From: DAMCZI01 sp032095175
Lineage (GTDB): Bacteria > Bacillota > Clostridia > Clostridiales > Caloramatoraceae
Direction: 5' to 3'
NCBI GenBank assembly: GCA_032095175.1
Contig: DAMCZI010000020.1
Location: 1-64,000, forward strand
DNA length: 64,000 nt
Positions 17,536 through 26,298 of this stretch are shown here, piece after piece. Position numbers and translations under genes: made by a program. Each line of letters begins with the position of its first letter. The first letter of the stretch is position 1. Below the pieces are notes generated by a model. It was given only the letters and a program-made list of their open reading frames with translations. It was not told the DNA's origin and did no database searches.

Positions 17536-17771
17536 CACTTTTCCATAAACCACCTATTGCTTTCTATCTCCCATCTTAACTCAACCGGGTCTTCCCTTCC
17601 CTCAACCACACATAGATATATAAAGCAGTCCTTTAGATTTCTTCTTTCCCTCCACTGCTTTATTATTCTGCTTATCCTCAAACTCCCCTTGCTGCAGGTA
17701 ACAAGCATTGGATTTACTCCTCCTCCTCCGAAAAAGACCATGGCATCGACTACTTCCCTTACCATTTTCAT
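17532..17771 (-). CDS. Hypothetical 79-residue protein co-translated with dinB
   Basis: The ATG overlaps the dinB stop (ATGA), implying translational coupling, so this should be SOS-induced with dinB. The protein has a Gly-rich stretch MVFFGGGGVNPML, a basic middle (RIIKQWRERRNLKD) and an acidic end. I do not recognise the family. Small proteins often follow dinB/umuC-type genes in Firmicutes, but no role is claimed. It overlaps the iadA stop by 4 nt, so the whole region is fully packed. Confidence 0.6.
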   Translation of the reverse strand: MKMVREVVDAMVFFGGGGVNPMLVTCSKGSLRISRIIKQWRERRNLKDCFIYLCVVEGREDPVELRWEIESNRWFMEKC

Positions 17772-19015
17772 AATTTGCTTCCTCCCAAAAAAGGATTCAT
17801 TGGCGGAGAACCTTCATCGGAATCGGTCTTTAAAAGGTTCCTGCCTTCATTCACCATGAGACATGCCCTAAAAATCGAATCTCCACCATATTTCTCCCTT
17901 ACAAAATCCATACACTTATCTATCCTCTCCTGTTTTTGTCTGACATCCTCATCGAAAAAGCATACCTGCTTATAATCATTTGCCTGCTTCAAACCAGAAA
18001 CCCTTACTCCTAAAAGCCTTATGGGAATAACCTTATCCCAGTTCTCATCCAAAAGCCCCACAGCATGTTTGTATATTTCATATGTAATATCCGTAGGATC
18101 ATGTATGTTTCTCTGCCTTACAAATGTATTAAATCCCGATGTTCTAACTGTAATCTCTATTATGTTTCCTTCCACCCCCTGCTCCCTCAGCCTTTTTCCA
18201 ACGCTCTCGCAAAGAACCATCATAACCTCACAAGCCTCCTCCATATTCAGTACATCCCTTGGAGTAGTTATTGAATTCCCCATTCCCTTTATTTCATCCC
18301 CCTGGGAGGAGACCTTGGAATCGTCAATTCCATTTGCAAAACACCACAGGTATCTTCCACCTTTTCCAAAGAGCTTTTCAATTAAACTAAGCTGAGAATT
18401 AGCAAGATCCCCAATTGTAAATATTCCTATATCGTTAAGCTTTGGTTCGGTTTTTCTGCCTACTCCAATTAAATCTCCAATTGGCAAAGACCATATTTTC
18501 TCTGGTATATCTTCCTTAAGTATAACCGTAGTTGCATCGGGCTTTTTCATATCTGAGGCCATCTTAGCCATAAGCTTGCAGTAGGATACTCCAACGCTTG
18601 CAGTTATCCCAAGCTCATTTCTTATCCTGTATCTTATCTTATCCCCTATTTCCTTTGGAGTCCCAAAAAGCCTTTCGCAGCCCGTTACATCAGCCCATGC
18701 CTCATCTATACTGAATTGCTCCACATCCGGGGTAAAGCTTTTTATTATATTCATAACAGCAATGGAATATTTCATATAATTTCTACAGTTAGGTTTTACA
18801 AATATTATATTGGGACAAAGCTTTCTTACATCCCCTATTGTCATTGCAGTCTTAACACCAAAGGCCCTGGCTTCATAGGATGCAGTAAGTATTATTCCGT
18901 TTCTTTTATCCTTATCCCCCGCCACAGCAATCGGAAGTCCTCTTAATTTAGGATTTAAAGCCTGCTCCACAGAAGCATAAAACGCATTCAAATCCACATG
19001 CAATATATTTCTCAT
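17768..19015 (-). CDS. dinB: DNA polymerase IV, Y-family translesion polymerase
   Basis: 415 residues from the chosen start. Catalytic motifs of the Y family are visible: HVDLNAFYASVEQ at the N-terminus (metal Asp), YEARAFGVKTAM, and SIDEAWADVT (catalytic Asp-Glu); helix-hairpin-helix GVGRKTEPKL follows, then the little-finger domain. The start is at 19015, after CGAGGTGA; an upstream in-frame start at 19042 would lie inside the LexA box. A perfect SOS box lies 11 bp before the start. The extreme C-terminus lacks an obvious clamp-binding motif, though GSPPMNPFLGG may play that part. Confidence 0.95.
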   Translation of the reverse strand: MRNILHVDLNAFYASVEQALNPKLRGLPIAVAGDKDKRNGIILTASYEARAFGVKTAMTIGDVRKLCPNIIFVKPNCRNYMKYSIAVMNIIKSFTPDVEQFSIDEAWADVTGCERLFGTPKEIGDKIRYRIRNELGITASVGVSYCKLMAKMASDMKKPDATTVILKEDIPEKIWSLPIGDLIGVGRKTEPKLNDIGIFTIGDLANSQLSLIEKLFGKGGRYLWCFANGIDDSKVSSQGDEIKGMGNSITTPRDVLNMEEACEVMMVLCESVGKRLREQGVEGNIIEITVRTSGFNTFVRQRNIHDPTDITYEIYKHAVGLLDENWDKVIPIRLLGVRVSGLKQANDYKQVCFFDEDVRQKQERIDKCMDFVREKYGGDSIFRACLMVNEGRNLLKTDSDEGSPPMNPFLGGSKL

Positions 19016-19025
19016 AAAATCACCT

Positions 19026-19052
19026 CGAACATATGTTCGCATTTATATTATA
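19026..19052 (-). promoter_or_regulatory. LexA (SOS) operator and -10 box of dinB
   Basis: CGAACATATGTTCG at 19026-19039 is a perfect match to the Gram-positive LexA box CGAACRNRYGTTYG and a perfect palindrome. A TATAAT -10 box lies at 19052-19047, so bound LexA would block transcription start. This makes dinB and the following small gene SOS-regulated. Confidence 0.93.
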
Positions 19053-19433
19053 CTACATAAGTTCAATTTTTAAAACACATTAGGAGAATTCTTTTTAAAG
19101 ACAATATTAGACCACTAAACCGGTTCTCAATTAATTTACCTCAGAAAAATTGTCCTTTTTCATCACCCAACTACTTAATTCGTCAATTTTTTTAATGTAT
19201 TTTTTTATTTAAACCCCTATAAATAAATAATAAAATAAGGCTTGTCCGACTTTACACCTTAAATAAAAAATTCATTTTAAATGAATTTTTTCACCTCAAA
19301 TTTTAAAGCACTTTTAAAAAAATTTTGCCTATACAATTTTACATTCCTCATCTTTAAGCCCATGTAAAATGTTTTCTCTAAAGCACTAAATCTACATCAT
19401 CTAATACACAAGCTTTTACAGGATCAATATAGC
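19053..19433. other. AT-rich gap between dinB and RAYT1 with repeat end and hairpins
   Basis: No gene is seen. It holds ACCGGTTCTCAATT (19119-19132), which pairs in inverted orientation with a site upstream of RAYT1; a near-perfect palindrome AAAAAATTCATTT + TAAATGAATTTTTT (19265-19291), which could end RAYT1 transcription; and a small stem TTTTACAT/ATGTAAAA at 19337-19369. Confidence 0.5.
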
Positions 19434-20490
19434 TTAAGATGAGGCCGAAGCTTTTTTCAAAAAGTCATCCATTATATTTTTATACCTATCATCATTTTTA
19501 ATAAGCTTATACCCTATTTCCTCTAGTTCAGAAACCCTAGAAAGAGTAAGCCTCCCTAACACTTTGCATATCTGACTAAAGGTAAAGTCGCAGTAATACC
19601 TTATCAAAAATACACATAGTGCTCTGCTTTCTGTTGCTTCCTTCTTGTACTTCCAATGAAGCAGCTTACTACTAACACCTGTATAGTTTACTATAAAGTC
19701 AACTATATCATTAGGATTAAAATCTCTAACCAGCGGCTTTCTCTCACTTCTGTACTGGCTTTTTTCATCCTTGAACTCAACAGTATTCATTATTTTCTCA
19801 TTTTTGCAGAGCTTAACATACATATAGTAGTTTTCTCTTGCCCTCTTTACATTTTCACTGAAAAGCCCCATAACGTACTCTTCATCAACTATTTCATAGG
19901 GATCATGCCCAATACCAAGGTATAACCCAAGGGTTGAATACTTAAACTTTTCTGGGCAATTTCTGTACTTTTTTATACTTATAGGGTTGTTGTGGATGTA
20001 GGCAGATAGAGTTATAAGGTAGCTATCATCCTTTACTACCTTACTCTTAAATCTATCCTGGAACACATGGCCATGACGGTGATATCTGCAGTTGAAATAT
20101 ATGGCGTAGCGCAGATTGATTCCATGCATAACCGTAGATATATCAGCTCCGCTGGCATCAATTATAAGGTGAGCGTGGGTTGTCATCAGGCAATAGGCGT
20201 ATACTTTGAAGCCGAGCTTCTCTTGATACTTTTTGACATAGGATAGGAATTTATCCTTGTCTTTGTTGTCTCTGAATAGGGGAATACCACTGTTGCTTCT
20301 ATCCATTACGTGATAAATAAAGTCAAAGTTTTTAATACGAAGCGCACGAGGCATAATATCGTCCTCCTTTTCTTTGGATATATTGGATATTATACCCACA
20401 ACATTTAATGGCTATTCTCTTATAAAAATTCTTCTAGCTAGTGTGTCACTTTTTATCATATTTTGCGAAGTAGAGAAATTGAGAACTGGT
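19119..20490 (-). mobile_element. RAYT1 unit with flanking inverted repeats
   Basis: The first transposase gene is bracketed by ACCGGTTCTCAATT (19119-19132) and AATTGAGAACTGGT (20477-20490), inverted copies with one mismatch. The motif is unlike the GGGACGGTT repeats near RAYT2, so the two transposases appear to have different cognate repeats. Element ends are inferred from these repeats only. Confidence 0.5.
19434..20354 (-). CDS. RAYT-type HUH transposase (Y1_Tnp), copy 1
   Basis: 306-residue IS200/REP-associated tyrosine transposase. The HUH motif is HAH at 60-62 (TTHAHLII), the family motif RHGHVFQDRFKSKVV is at 94-108, and the likely nucleophile is Tyr119 in SAYIHNNP. A C-terminal domain of ~100 residues contains a helix-turn-helix-like stretch (TFSQICKVLGRLTLSRVSEL). 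Such enzymes cleave single-stranded hairpins and are linked to REP palindromes. All catalytic residues are present. I set the start at 20354 after AAAAGGAGG. The overall match to the second copy at 40455 is clear but diverged. Confidence 0.9.
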   Translation of the reverse strand: MPRALRIKNFDFIYHVMDRSNSGIPLFRDNKDKDKFLSYVKKYQEKLGFKVYAYCLMTTHAHLIIDASGADISTVMHGINLRYAIYFNCRYHRHGHVFQDRFKSKVVKDDSYLITLSAYIHNNPISIKKYRNCPEKFKYSTLGLYLGIGHDPYEIVDEEYVMGLFSENVKRARENYYMYVKLCKNEKIMNTVEFKDEKSQYRSERKPLVRDFNPNDIVDFIVNYTGVSSKLLHWKYKKEATESRALCVFLIRYYCDFTFSQICKVLGRLTLSRVSELEEIGYKLIKNDDRYKNIMDDFLKKASASS

Positions 20491-20626
20491 ACTATTTTTT
20501 TAACTGGGAGGAGGCGGACCTTTTTTATATTGATAGCCTGGCTAATAAATTAATGGCATATTAGTATGTTTGCATGCATAGACAAATATAATATCATTAA
20601 AGATTTAAATTTAGGGGGTTTATGTT

Positions 20627-20800
20627 ATGGGAGATAAAAGGTTTAAAGTAGTATCTACGCAGGGAACTATAGAAAGTTTTAGGATAATAATTGATAAAGA
20701 GACTGGAGTAAATTATTTATATGTTAGTAATGGGACCTCTGGTGGATTAACGGTGCTGCTAGATTCAGATGGAAAACCAATTATAACAAGAGACAAATAA
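20627..20800 (+). CDS. DUF6440 family small protein
   Basis: 57-residue protein (starts MGDKRFKVVSTQ) read from ATG 20627 just after AGGGGGT. The core IIDKETGVNYLYVSNG and GGLTVLLDSDGKPI match the DUF6440 pattern (DKETGV-Y-hydrophobic, GGLTPLLD-DGKP), a short beta-rich family common in Firmicutes and phages, function unknown. No phage genes lie nearby. It is an isolated gene between RAYT1 and glxK, with a terminator at 20959. Recognition is from memory of the family's consensus. Confidence 0.7.
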   Translation: MGDKRFKVVSTQGTIESFRIIIDKETGVNYLYVSNGTSGGLTVLLDSDGKPIITRDK

Positions 20801-20958
20801 TTACTATTATTTATTTGGTAACAATTATCTTAAACTTGAATTAAAGGAACTCTAAAAGCAAGGTCCCCTAAGAAGAGAAATGCTATAATTTTATTATGAT
20901 AAGAATACTTAAAAGAACACTTGTAGAATTGCTTAAATGAATTGGAAGTATTCTAGTC

Positions 20959-21010
20959 CAGTTCTGATGGTGCTATCCTTTCTGTAGTATCATCAGAACT
21001 GTTCTTTTTA
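20959..21010 (+). terminator. Terminator between DUF6440 gene and glxK
   Basis: CAGTTCTGATG pairs with CATCAGAACTG, extended by a looser inner stem (CTA/TAG), and is followed on the plus strand by TTCTTTTT. It may also insulate the convergent glxK gene. Confidence 0.65.
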
Positions 21011-21014
21011 ATTT

Positions 21015-22148
21015 CTAGAAGTGTTTACAAAGCCTTATTATCCTTTCAGAAGCTCTCTCAAGCAGTTGACTGCAGTTTGCCATGGATTCTTCAAGAGATA
21101 TTGGGCCTTCTGCTATGGAAAAGATGCTTGTAAAGCCCTTTTCATAGAGGGTTTCAGCTCCCTGTCCGATATGGCCGGCAATGGCTACAACTGGGATATT
21201 ATACTTTGCAGCTGTTTTTGCAACACCATAGGGGGTTTTACCAAAGGCTGTTTGATAATCTATGCTGCCTTCTCCTGTTATTACCAAATCAGCATCCCTT
21301 ATTATATTTTCAAGCCCTGAAGCTTCCACTACTATATCAATCCCCTTTTTAAGGGATGCCCCTAAGAAGGCCATAACTCCAGCGCCCATTCCTCCTGCCG
21401 CTCCTGCTCCTGGATAATCCATTATTGAAACATTAAGTGTTTTCTCTAAAAGCCTTCCATAATGCTCAAGATTCCTATCAAGTATCTCAACCATCATTTC
21501 ATCTGCCCCCTTTTGTGGGCCATATACCTTGGAAGCTCCCTTTTCTCCACACAGTGGATTGTCAACATCACATGCAGCAGTTATATTGCATTCTTTAATT
21601 TTCTCATCAAACCCATCCATATCTATTTCATATATTTCATCAAGCCTTCTACCGCAAACTTCAATATCATTTCTATTTTTATTGATAAATCTCACTCCAA
21701 GGGCCTGTGCCATACCTGCTCCACCGTCGTTTGTTGCGCTTCCCCCAAGACCAAGTATTATATTTCTGCAGCCCATATTAAGTGCGTGCTTTATAAGTTC
21801 ACCTGTGCCGTAGGTGGTAGTTTTCATTGGGTTTCTTTCTTCCATGGATATCAAAGTGAGACCAGAAGCAGCAGCCATCTCTATAACTGCAGTCTTTCCG
21901 TCCCCAAGTATCCCGTAAAAGCCATTAACTATCTCCATCAGTGGTCCCCTAACTTTGGTGTTTATAATCCTTCCACCGGTGGATGCCACAAGGGAATGAA
22001 CCGTCCCCTCTCCGCCATCTGCCATTGGCACCTTTATAACCTCGATATTGGGGTCTACTCTCTTTACCCCTCTCTCAACAAATTCACAAACCTCCACAGC
22101 CGAGAGACTTCCCTTAAAAGAATCCGGAGCAACAACTATTTTCATCAT
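21015..22148 (-). CDS. glxK: Glycerate 2-kinase
   Basis: 377-residue GarK/GlxK-type kinase: KIVVAPDSFKGSLSAVEV at the start, GGSATNDGGAGMAQALG in the nucleotide/substrate site, and VITGEGSIDYQTAFGKTP. It phosphorylates D-glycerate to 2-phosphoglycerate. The gene overlaps the DUF72 stop (ATGA at 22148); a second ATG at 22145, with better spacing from GGGGGTG, is an equally good start. It ends a three-gene operon MTase-DUF72-glxK, which has no obvious metabolic link. Confidence 0.92.
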   Translation of the reverse strand: MMKIVVAPDSFKGSLSAVEVCEFVERGVKRVDPNIEVIKVPMADGGEGTVHSLVASTGGRIINTKVRGPLMEIVNGFYGILGDGKTAVIEMAAASGLTLISMEERNPMKTTTYGTGELIKHALNMGCRNIILGLGGSATNDGGAGMAQALGVRFINKNRNDIEVCGRRLDEIYEIDMDGFDEKIKECNITAACDVDNPLCGEKGASKVYGPQKGADEMMVEILDRNLEHYGRLLEKTLNVSIMDYPGAGAAGGMGAGVMAFLGASLKKGIDIVVEASGLENIIRDADLVITGEGSIDYQTAFGKTPYGVAKTAAKYNIPVVAIAGHIGQGAETLYEKGFTSIFSIAEGPISLEESMANCSQLLERASERIIRLCKHF

Positions 22149-22921
22149 TTCACCCCCTCTAGAAGTCTTTTAAGCATAGATGCATTCTTCGCACCCTGGG
22201 ATCTGAAATGATTGTTGAAGGCAACAAATGTAACCCTGCTGCCCTTTTCAATATATTTGATCCTTGGAATCCACTCCTTAAGCTCATCCTCGGAATATAA
22301 ATAATCATATCTTTCATAGGCTTGCTTGTGGTTGTACCACTTCTGGCTGTTCCTTCCATGAAATCGGACATATCCAATTCTTGATGTAACTGCTGTAACA
22401 GGTCTTACAAGTCCCTTTATATCTGGTTCATCCACACTGGTCCAACCTATTTGGTTTTTCTTTAAAAACTCCATTGCCTCCTGGCATGCCCATCGGGAGT
22501 TTCTAAACTCATAAACCGCCTCTGTTCCATCAAATTCTTCCCTAAGTTTTTTAAGGTAATCCATATTTTCCTTTATATTATGAAATGAATATGGAAATTG
22601 AAATAACACACAGCCAAGCTTTCCCTCATCACTTAATGGCTTAAGGGCTTCAATAAAATTTAGCGCATCCTCTCTTGTTGTATTCCTATCATGAGTAAAG
22701 CTTCCATGGGCTTTAACGGTGAAGTTAAACCCATCTGGAACCTTTTTAACAAGGTTTTTAAACATAAACTGATTAGGCATCTTATAATAGGTTGAATTTA
22801 TCTCTGTAAATCCAAAGGACTTTGAATAATACTCAAGCATTTCTCCATCCTTTATATCCTCAGGATAAAAGATCCCCTTCCAATCCTCATAGCTGTATCC
22901 AGAGGTACCCACTAAAATCAC
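22145..22921 (-). CDS. DUF72 family protein (YecE-like TIM barrel)
   Basis: 258-residue protein with ILVGTSGYSYEDWKGIFYP at the N-terminus, NSTYYKMP, FQFPYSFH and VRFHGRNSQKWYN, the landmarks of DUF72 proteins, TIM-barrel proteins of unknown activity. The GTG at 22921 is preferred because AAGGAG lies 9 nt before it; it overlaps the methyltransferase stop (GTGA). An alternative GTG is 22927. In operon with the methyltransferase and glxK. Confidence 0.88.
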   Translation of the reverse strand: MILVGTSGYSYEDWKGIFYPEDIKDGEMLEYYSKSFGFTEINSTYYKMPNQFMFKNLVKKVPDGFNFTVKAHGSFTHDRNTTREDALNFIEALKPLSDEGKLGCVLFQFPYSFHNIKENMDYLKKLREEFDGTEAVYEFRNSRWACQEAMEFLKKNQIGWTSVDEPDIKGLVRPVTAVTSRIGYVRFHGRNSQKWYNHKQAYERYDYLYSEDELKEWIPRIKYIEKGSRVTFVAFNNHFRSQGAKNASMLKRLLEGVK

Positions 22922-24672
22922 ATGCACCAGCTCCTTATCATGGAATATTCTTCACTGTTTATACCAAGGTGCTCATTTAAAATACAATCTATCCTCTCCC
23001 TTAAATCTTCTCCCCCTGCAGTAACTTCCCTTTCAATTTCCTCTATATAATCCGGAATCAAAAGGTGCATTATCTTGTTGGGATAGTATTCATAGAGGTT
23101 GTCTCCAAGCTTTTTAGCCATTGTTTTCACATAGAATTCATATATTCTGCTGTTTAAAACACCTACAAGGAACTCATAGGAAAAGGCTCTTTCAAATATA
23201 GGGTTTATCCTTATAGCATAAACATCTGCGCTGAAATAGCTTGCCTCGTCAATGGCAAATCTGTTTGACGAGGCCTTATATGGGAAAATTATTTTTTTAC
23301 CCTCAAATATTTCTCTGTCCCTTCCCCATTGAAGATGGTACCATTTCCTTCTGCCGCTTAGACATTCCCTTCTTTTTTCCAATCTCTCCCTATGCCTTCC
23401 TATATAAGAAATTGCATTTTTATAATTTTCTTCATCCTCTATAATATTAGAATATATCAGCATCTCATTTCCATTAGATACCCTAAATCTCTCTACATTT
23501 TTATTCTTTATCCAGGGCTTTAGAAGTTCTTTTTCTATTTTTAGCTTTTCGGCATCTTCCATACTTAAAACAAAGGCATCATCGCATCCTGTTATAATGC
23601 CCTGATAGCTCTCACAAATTGTTGAAAGCTCAAGACCTTTTATCTTATCAATCACCCTTTTCTCAATAGGGCTTAAAAATGACCAACCCTCATCTGCCAA
23701 ATCCTTTGAATTAACACCTATATAAGTTGATAACTGTCCCTTATAATCTCTTTTAAATTCTCTCTTTTGTCCTCTTATATCTTCAAAAACATCTCTGCCC
23801 TTTCCCGCTGCATCCCCTTTAAGCCTGTAATAATCTATAGCTTCTCCACAGCAGCCTTTTTTAAATTCCAGTATTATATTATCTACTCCAACTCCCTTTA
23901 TAACCCTTACTCCATAGAAATCAATTATTCTCTCAACTTGACCAGACTTCATCAAGTATCTTCTTATGTTCTCCCCATTCAATGCCTCAAGCATATATCG
24001 TGATGTAAAAAAACAGAGCACTCCATTTTGATTAAGAGAATCTATTGACTTTTTTATAAAGCAGTAGCTAATATCTCCTTTATCTGAAAAAACATCTCCA
24101 TACATTGAATAAAGACTCTTTCTATAATCACCCTTTAAAACCTTATGTCCCATATATGGAGGGTTTCCAATTACAACATCAAAGGTTCCTGTATCATCCT
24201 TTAGAAAATCCCCATGCACTATATTTTTTGAATAATACCCTGACCTGTCATATAGCTCAATGGTTGTAATCATTATGGCATTTTCATCTATATCATATCC
24301 GTATATATTGTTCATAATAACATGCTTGGCTGGGTTTTCAATTTTAGCATCTAAAGCCATATTATAAAGCCTTTCATAGAGTGAAATTAAAAAACATCCG
24401 CCGCCGCAGGATGGATCTCTTATCTTAATATATGGGTTTTTGGTATAATCAACCCTTAAAATCATCTCATCCACCATAAAATCCACAATCTCAGAGGGAG
24501 TATAAAAGCTTCCTGTATCCTTTCTGTTTTCCTTCTTCCATAGACTTTGATATCTATCACCTATTCCATTTACAATATCCCACTTCTTCTTAAATTCTTC
24601 TATACCAGGATTGCTGCCCTTAATAATTTCTGCATATATTTTTCTGATATCCTCTAAAAAATCCTTAAGCAT
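22918..24672 (-). CDS. N6-adenine DNA methyltransferase, Eco57I/TaqI-like, solitary
   Basis: 584 residues. The N-terminal helical part leads to GSFYTPSEIVDFMVDEM (about 54-70), SAM motif I DPSCGGGCFL at 87-96 and catalytic motif IV NPPY at 170-173. The second half resembles the TaqI-like specificity domain (YQGIITGCDDAFVLS; KIIFPYKASSNRFAID). It should methylate adenine in a specific short sequence. No PD-D/EXK nuclease motif is evident in the N-terminal part and no restriction gene is adjacent, so it is either an orphan methyltransferase or a type IIG relative that lost its nuclease. First gene of the DUF72-glxK operon. Confidence 0.87.
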   Translation of the reverse strand: MLKDFLEDIRKIYAEIIKGSNPGIEEFKKKWDIVNGIGDRYQSLWKKENRKDTGSFYTPSEIVDFMVDEMILRVDYTKNPYIKIRDPSCGGGCFLISLYERLYNMALDAKIENPAKHVIMNNIYGYDIDENAIMITTIELYDRSGYYSKNIVHGDFLKDDTGTFDVVIGNPPYMGHKVLKGDYRKSLYSMYGDVFSDKGDISYCFIKKSIDSLNQNGVLCFFTSRYMLEALNGENIRRYLMKSGQVERIIDFYGVRVIKGVGVDNIILEFKKGCCGEAIDYYRLKGDAAGKGRDVFEDIRGQKREFKRDYKGQLSTYIGVNSKDLADEGWSFLSPIEKRVIDKIKGLELSTICESYQGIITGCDDAFVLSMEDAEKLKIEKELLKPWIKNKNVERFRVSNGNEMLIYSNIIEDEENYKNAISYIGRHRERLEKRRECLSGRRKWYHLQWGRDREIFEGKKIIFPYKASSNRFAIDEASYFSADVYAIRINPIFERAFSYEFLVGVLNSRIYEFYVKTMAKKLGDNLYEYYPNKIMHLLIPDYIEEIEREVTAGGEDLRERIDCILNEHLGINSEEYSMIRSWCM

Positions 24673-24765
24673 AGTATAAATTCCCCCTAATTTGCCATTA
24701 TAATATTAGACTAAACTATAAAACTGTCGGTGTAAAGTTAAATAAACTATAATAATCTTCAATTT

Positions 24766-24794
24766 TTTACAACAAATTTTCTTCAGCATATATT
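24766..24794 (+). promoter_or_regulatory. Possible promoter of pdaA
   Basis: TTTACA (24766-24771), 17 bp, TATATT (24789-24794), 43 bp before the start codon. It resembles a SigA promoter; pdaA is SigG-dependent in B. subtilis, and I did not find a good SigG match, so this is tentative. Confidence 0.3.
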
Positions 24795-24836
24795 ATAATA
24801 TATATGTTCTACTGCTTTTAAGAGGAGGCTGACTAT

Positions 24837-25775
24837 ATGAATAGAACAAAAATAATCACAGTACTAATACCTGCAATTCTTGTTGTTATACTTTCTGCTT
24901 CATCCTGTTCATTTAGGAAACAGGCAACAAAGAAACCAGAAGATAAAAAAATAGTTTCCAAGGTCGAACCTAATCCTAAGCCAAACCCTGTGAACTCAAA
25001 CAATACTCCAGATGAAAAGGAAGATGAAGATGAAAAATACAGCGACAGAATTGTAGATAATGCAAATCCAGATACATTAAGCAATGAAAAGCATGGATGG
25101 GGATTTCGTCCAAATACCAGCCACGAAACGCCAGAGATTCCAGCAAATATGAAGGAATTATTGAATAAGCATTCTGGATATTATGTTGGAGATACCTCAT
25201 CAAAGGTCATATATGTTACATTTGATGAAGGATATGAAAACGGATACACCCCAAAGATACTCGATGTACTTAAGGCAAACAACGTTAAAGCAGCATTTTT
25301 TGTAACCAGACCTTACATTCTTCAAAACAAGGAGATTGTTAAAAGGATGATGGATGAGGGGCATACTGTATGCAACCATACTTCAAAACATCCATCTATG
25401 CCCTCTGTAACCAGTAACCTTGAAAGGTTCAACAAGGAATTTTCTGATACCGAGGAAGCCTATAAGGAAGTTACAGGAAAAGACATGCCAAAGTTTTTCA
25501 GGCCCCCAATGGGAGAATTCAGCGAGAAGAGTTTATACCTTACCCAAAAGCTTGGATATAAAACAATATTGTGGAGCTTCGCCCATAAGGATTGGCTTGT
25601 TGATCAACAGCCTTCAATAGAAACAACAATAGAAAGGGTTATAACAAGAAGTCATAATGGAGAAATAATGCTCCTGCATGCAGTATCAAAAAGCAACACA
25701 GAAGCCCTTGATTCAATAATAAAGCAACTTCAAAGTCAAGGTTACCGTTTTGGAACCTTAGATGAACTTAAATAG
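24837..25775 (+). CDS. pdaA: PdaA-type polysaccharide deacetylase (spore cortex muramic-delta-lactam)
   Basis: 312-residue secreted enzyme. An N-terminal hydrophobic segment ends in LSASSC (Cys24), a weak lipobox, followed by a charged Pro/Glu/Lys linker to ~residue 95. The NodB domain begins with TFDEGYENG (128-136), the PdaA-specific form of motif 1 in place of TFDDG, and has HTSKH at 181-185 (metal His) and FRPPMGEFS. PdaA removes the acetyl group from muramic acid for delta-lactam formation in spore cortex. The start follows GAGGAGGC. Pairing with other sporulation genes in the window fits. Confidence 0.9.
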   Translation: MNRTKIITVLIPAILVVILSASSCSFRKQATKKPEDKKIVSKVEPNPKPNPVNSNNTPDEKEDEDEKYSDRIVDNANPDTLSNEKHGWGFRPNTSHETPEIPANMKELLNKHSGYYVGDTSSKVIYVTFDEGYENGYTPKILDVLKANNVKAAFFVTRPYILQNKEIVKRMMDEGHTVCNHTSKHPSMPSVTSNLERFNKEFSDTEEAYKEVTGKDMPKFFRPPMGEFSEKSLYLTQKLGYKTILWSFAHKDWLVDQQPSIETTIERVITRSHNGEIMLLHAVSKSNTEALDSIIKQLQSQGYRFGTLDELK

Positions 25776-25795
25776 CCTGCATTGCTGCAGGCTAT
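25772..25795. terminator. Terminator shared by pdaA and the convergent msrC
   Basis: ATAGCCTGCA, loop TTGC, TGCAGGCTAT: a perfect 10-bp stem that overlaps both stop codons. Confidence 0.7.
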
Positions 25796-26298
25796 ATTCT
25801 TGCATACTCGTTCCACTTTATGTACTTATTTAATTTATCAACAAACTTTTCAAGGTATAGCTTATCAACATCATCAAATCTTTCAATAATTGGGCTATCG
25901 ATATCTAATACCCCATAAACGGTATCATCTATTATTATTGGAATAACTATCTCAGAATTTGATGCACAATCACATGCTATATGTCCTTCAAATTCATGTA
26001 CATTTTTAACAACATATGTCTTCTTATCCCTTACTGCACTGCCGCATACTCCCTTTCCAACCTTTATTCTGTTACAGGCAGGCTTTCCATTGAAGGGTCC
26101 TAAAACAAGCTCACCATCCTTCATAATATAGAATCCTGCCCAGTTAATATCCTCCATATTGTTAAACAAAAGTGCTGCACTATTGCACATGTTTGCTAAT
26201 GAATCCTTTTCAGAGGATAGTTGTCCCTCAAGCTTTACAATAAGTATCTTATAAAAGTTTTCCTTTGTATTTGCTGTTATTTTTTTATTGTCCTGCAT
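25792..26298 (-). CDS. msrC: Free methionine-(R)-sulfoxide reductase (GAF domain)
   Basis: 168-residue single GAF-domain protein. WAGFYIM, LGPFNGKPAC, GVCGSAV, HIACD and VLDIDSP are hallmarks of the fRMsr family. Cysteines 75, 85 and 109 have the same spacing as E. coli Cys84, Cys94 and Cys118, so the resolving and catalytic cysteines are kept. It reduces free Met-R-sulfoxide in the cytosol using thioredoxin. Start taken at ATG 26298, 8 nt after AGAGG; upstream in-frame starts overlap that site. Confidence 0.92.
   Translation of the reverse strand: MQDNKKITANTKENFYKILIVKLEGQLSSEKDSLANMCNSAALLFNNMEDINWAGFYIMKDGELVLGPFNGKPACNRIKVGKGVCGSAVRDKKTYVVKNVHEFEGHIACDCASNSEIVIPIIIDDTVYGVLDIDSPIIERFDDVDKLYLEKFVDKLNKYIKWNEYARI

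Noticed and set aside
21462..22211. 249-codon plus-strand frame
   Set aside because: Antisense to glycerate kinase, which has clear motifs; composition is shadow-like.
22918..24672. Complete restriction-modification system
   Set aside because: Only a methyltransferase is recognisable; neighbours are DUF72 and glycerate kinase, not nucleases.
24837..25775. Catalytically dead deacetylase because motif 1 is TFDEG rather than TFDDG
   Set aside because: PdaA-type enzymes naturally deviate at this position, and the metal-binding His pair and other motifs are intact.
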